DNA from: Herminiimonas arsenicoxydans
GTDB lineage: Bacteria; Pseudomonadota; Gammaproteobacteria; Burkholderiales; Burkholderiaceae_D
Reading direction: 5' to 3'
NCBI GenBank assembly: GCA_000026125.1
Contig: CU207211.1
Span: 372,001-436,000 of the forward strand
DNA: 64,000 nt
The notes under the pieces are model-generated. The model was not told the origin of the DNA, did no database searches, and saw nothing but the letters and a program-made list of their open reading frames with translations. Shown here piece after piece: positions 63,745-64,000 of the stretch (position 1 is the stretch's first letter; each line of letters begins with the position of its first letter). A program made the position numbers and the translations under genes.

Positions 63745-64000
63745 ATGACAAAACAAGTTGATGTTGTCGTAATCGGCGCCGGTGCCGCAGGCATGATGTG
63801 CGCGGCGGTCGCCGGGCAACGCGGCAAAAGCGTGGTGCTGATCGATCATGCCGCCAAGCTGGCAGAAAAAATCCGTATCTCCGGCGGTGGCCGCTGCAAT
63901 TTCACGAACATTGACGCGACCCCGCAAAACTTCCTGTCGCAGAATCCGCATTTTTGCAAAAGCGCCTTGTCGCGCTATACGCCGCAGGATTTTCTCGCCT
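63745..64000 (+). CDS. BaiN/YhiN-type NAD(P)/FAD-dependent oxidoreductase, N-terminal fragment
   Basis: The first 85 codons of a flavoprotein that continues beyond the window. It begins MTKQVDVVVIGAGAAGMMCA, the dinucleotide-binding fold, and has KIRISGGGRCNFTN, the hallmark of the HI0933/YhiN/BaiN family. Typical length is about 400 residues. Role unknown. Confidence 0.85.
   Translation, partial: MTKQVDVVVIGAGAAGMMCAAVAGQRGKSVVLIDHAAKLAEKIRISGGGRCNFTNIDATPQNFLSQNPHFCKSALSRYTPQDFLA

Noticed and set aside
1..64000. CRISPR arrays, rRNA genes, insertion sequences with transposase
   Set aside because: No regularly spaced repeats, rRNA segments or transposase motifs were seen in the window.

Overview
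The window looks like the chromosome of a betaproteobacterium of the Burkholderiales, most likely family Oxalobacteraceae (Herminiimonas/Janthinobacterium-like). This is inferred from the gene order miaB-phoH-ybeY-corC-lnt next to glyQ-glyS-gmhB-plsC, from the many Bug/Tct and Liv-type transporters, and from moderate GC. No database search was possible.

Layout. 1-9.8 kb is a housekeeping block read leftwards: plsC (partial), gmhB, glyS, glyQ, then lnt, corC, ybeY, phoH, miaB and a small exported protein. 10.1-11.4 kb is gdhA with a symmetric terminator and an operator-like inverted repeat. 11.8-16.9 kb is a five-gene branched-chain-amino-acid-type ABC transporter with an ABM-domain protein as its last gene. 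17.6-19.2 kb holds a universal stress protein with an FNR-type site and a formate/nitrite channel. 19.6-24.3 kb holds a 7TMR-DISM histidine kinase with its response regulator, a broken histone H1-like fragment, and an HDOD-GGDEF protein. 24.6-26.3 kb is an exported amidohydrolase.

26.3-29.3 kb is accessory: two terminator-like hairpins, an array of eleven short perfect stem-loops in about 430 bp of GC-rich apparently non-coding DNA, a small unknown ORF, a remnant of an antitoxin-like C-terminal domain, and a tyrosine integrase next to a tRNA-Met gene. 29.5-36.5 kb returns to housekeeping (miaA, mutL, DedA, amiC, tsaE, an AEC permease). 36-43.5 kb is carboxylate sensing and uptake: a two-component pair, an orphan TRAP binding protein, and tctC-tctB-tctA. 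43.7-50.1 kb contains a candidate small RNA, ogt, a XerD-like recombinase, plsY, bluB and tsaD.

50.1-63.7 kb is a nitrate/nitrite assimilation cluster: an ANTAR regulator (nasT), a leader carrying a sigma-54 promoter, two ANTAR-type hexaloop hairpins and an intrinsic terminator, then the nitrate ABC transporter (nasF-E-D), nirB-nirD-nasA, a tandem HD/HD-GYP protein, ybiB and the siroheme methyltransferase needed for NirB. The control logic can be read from the DNA: NtrC/sigma-54 (nitrogen limitation) drives both transcription units, and antitermination by the ANTAR protein (nitrate/nitrite) gates the transporter. The window ends in a BaiN/YhiN-like flavoprotein (partial).
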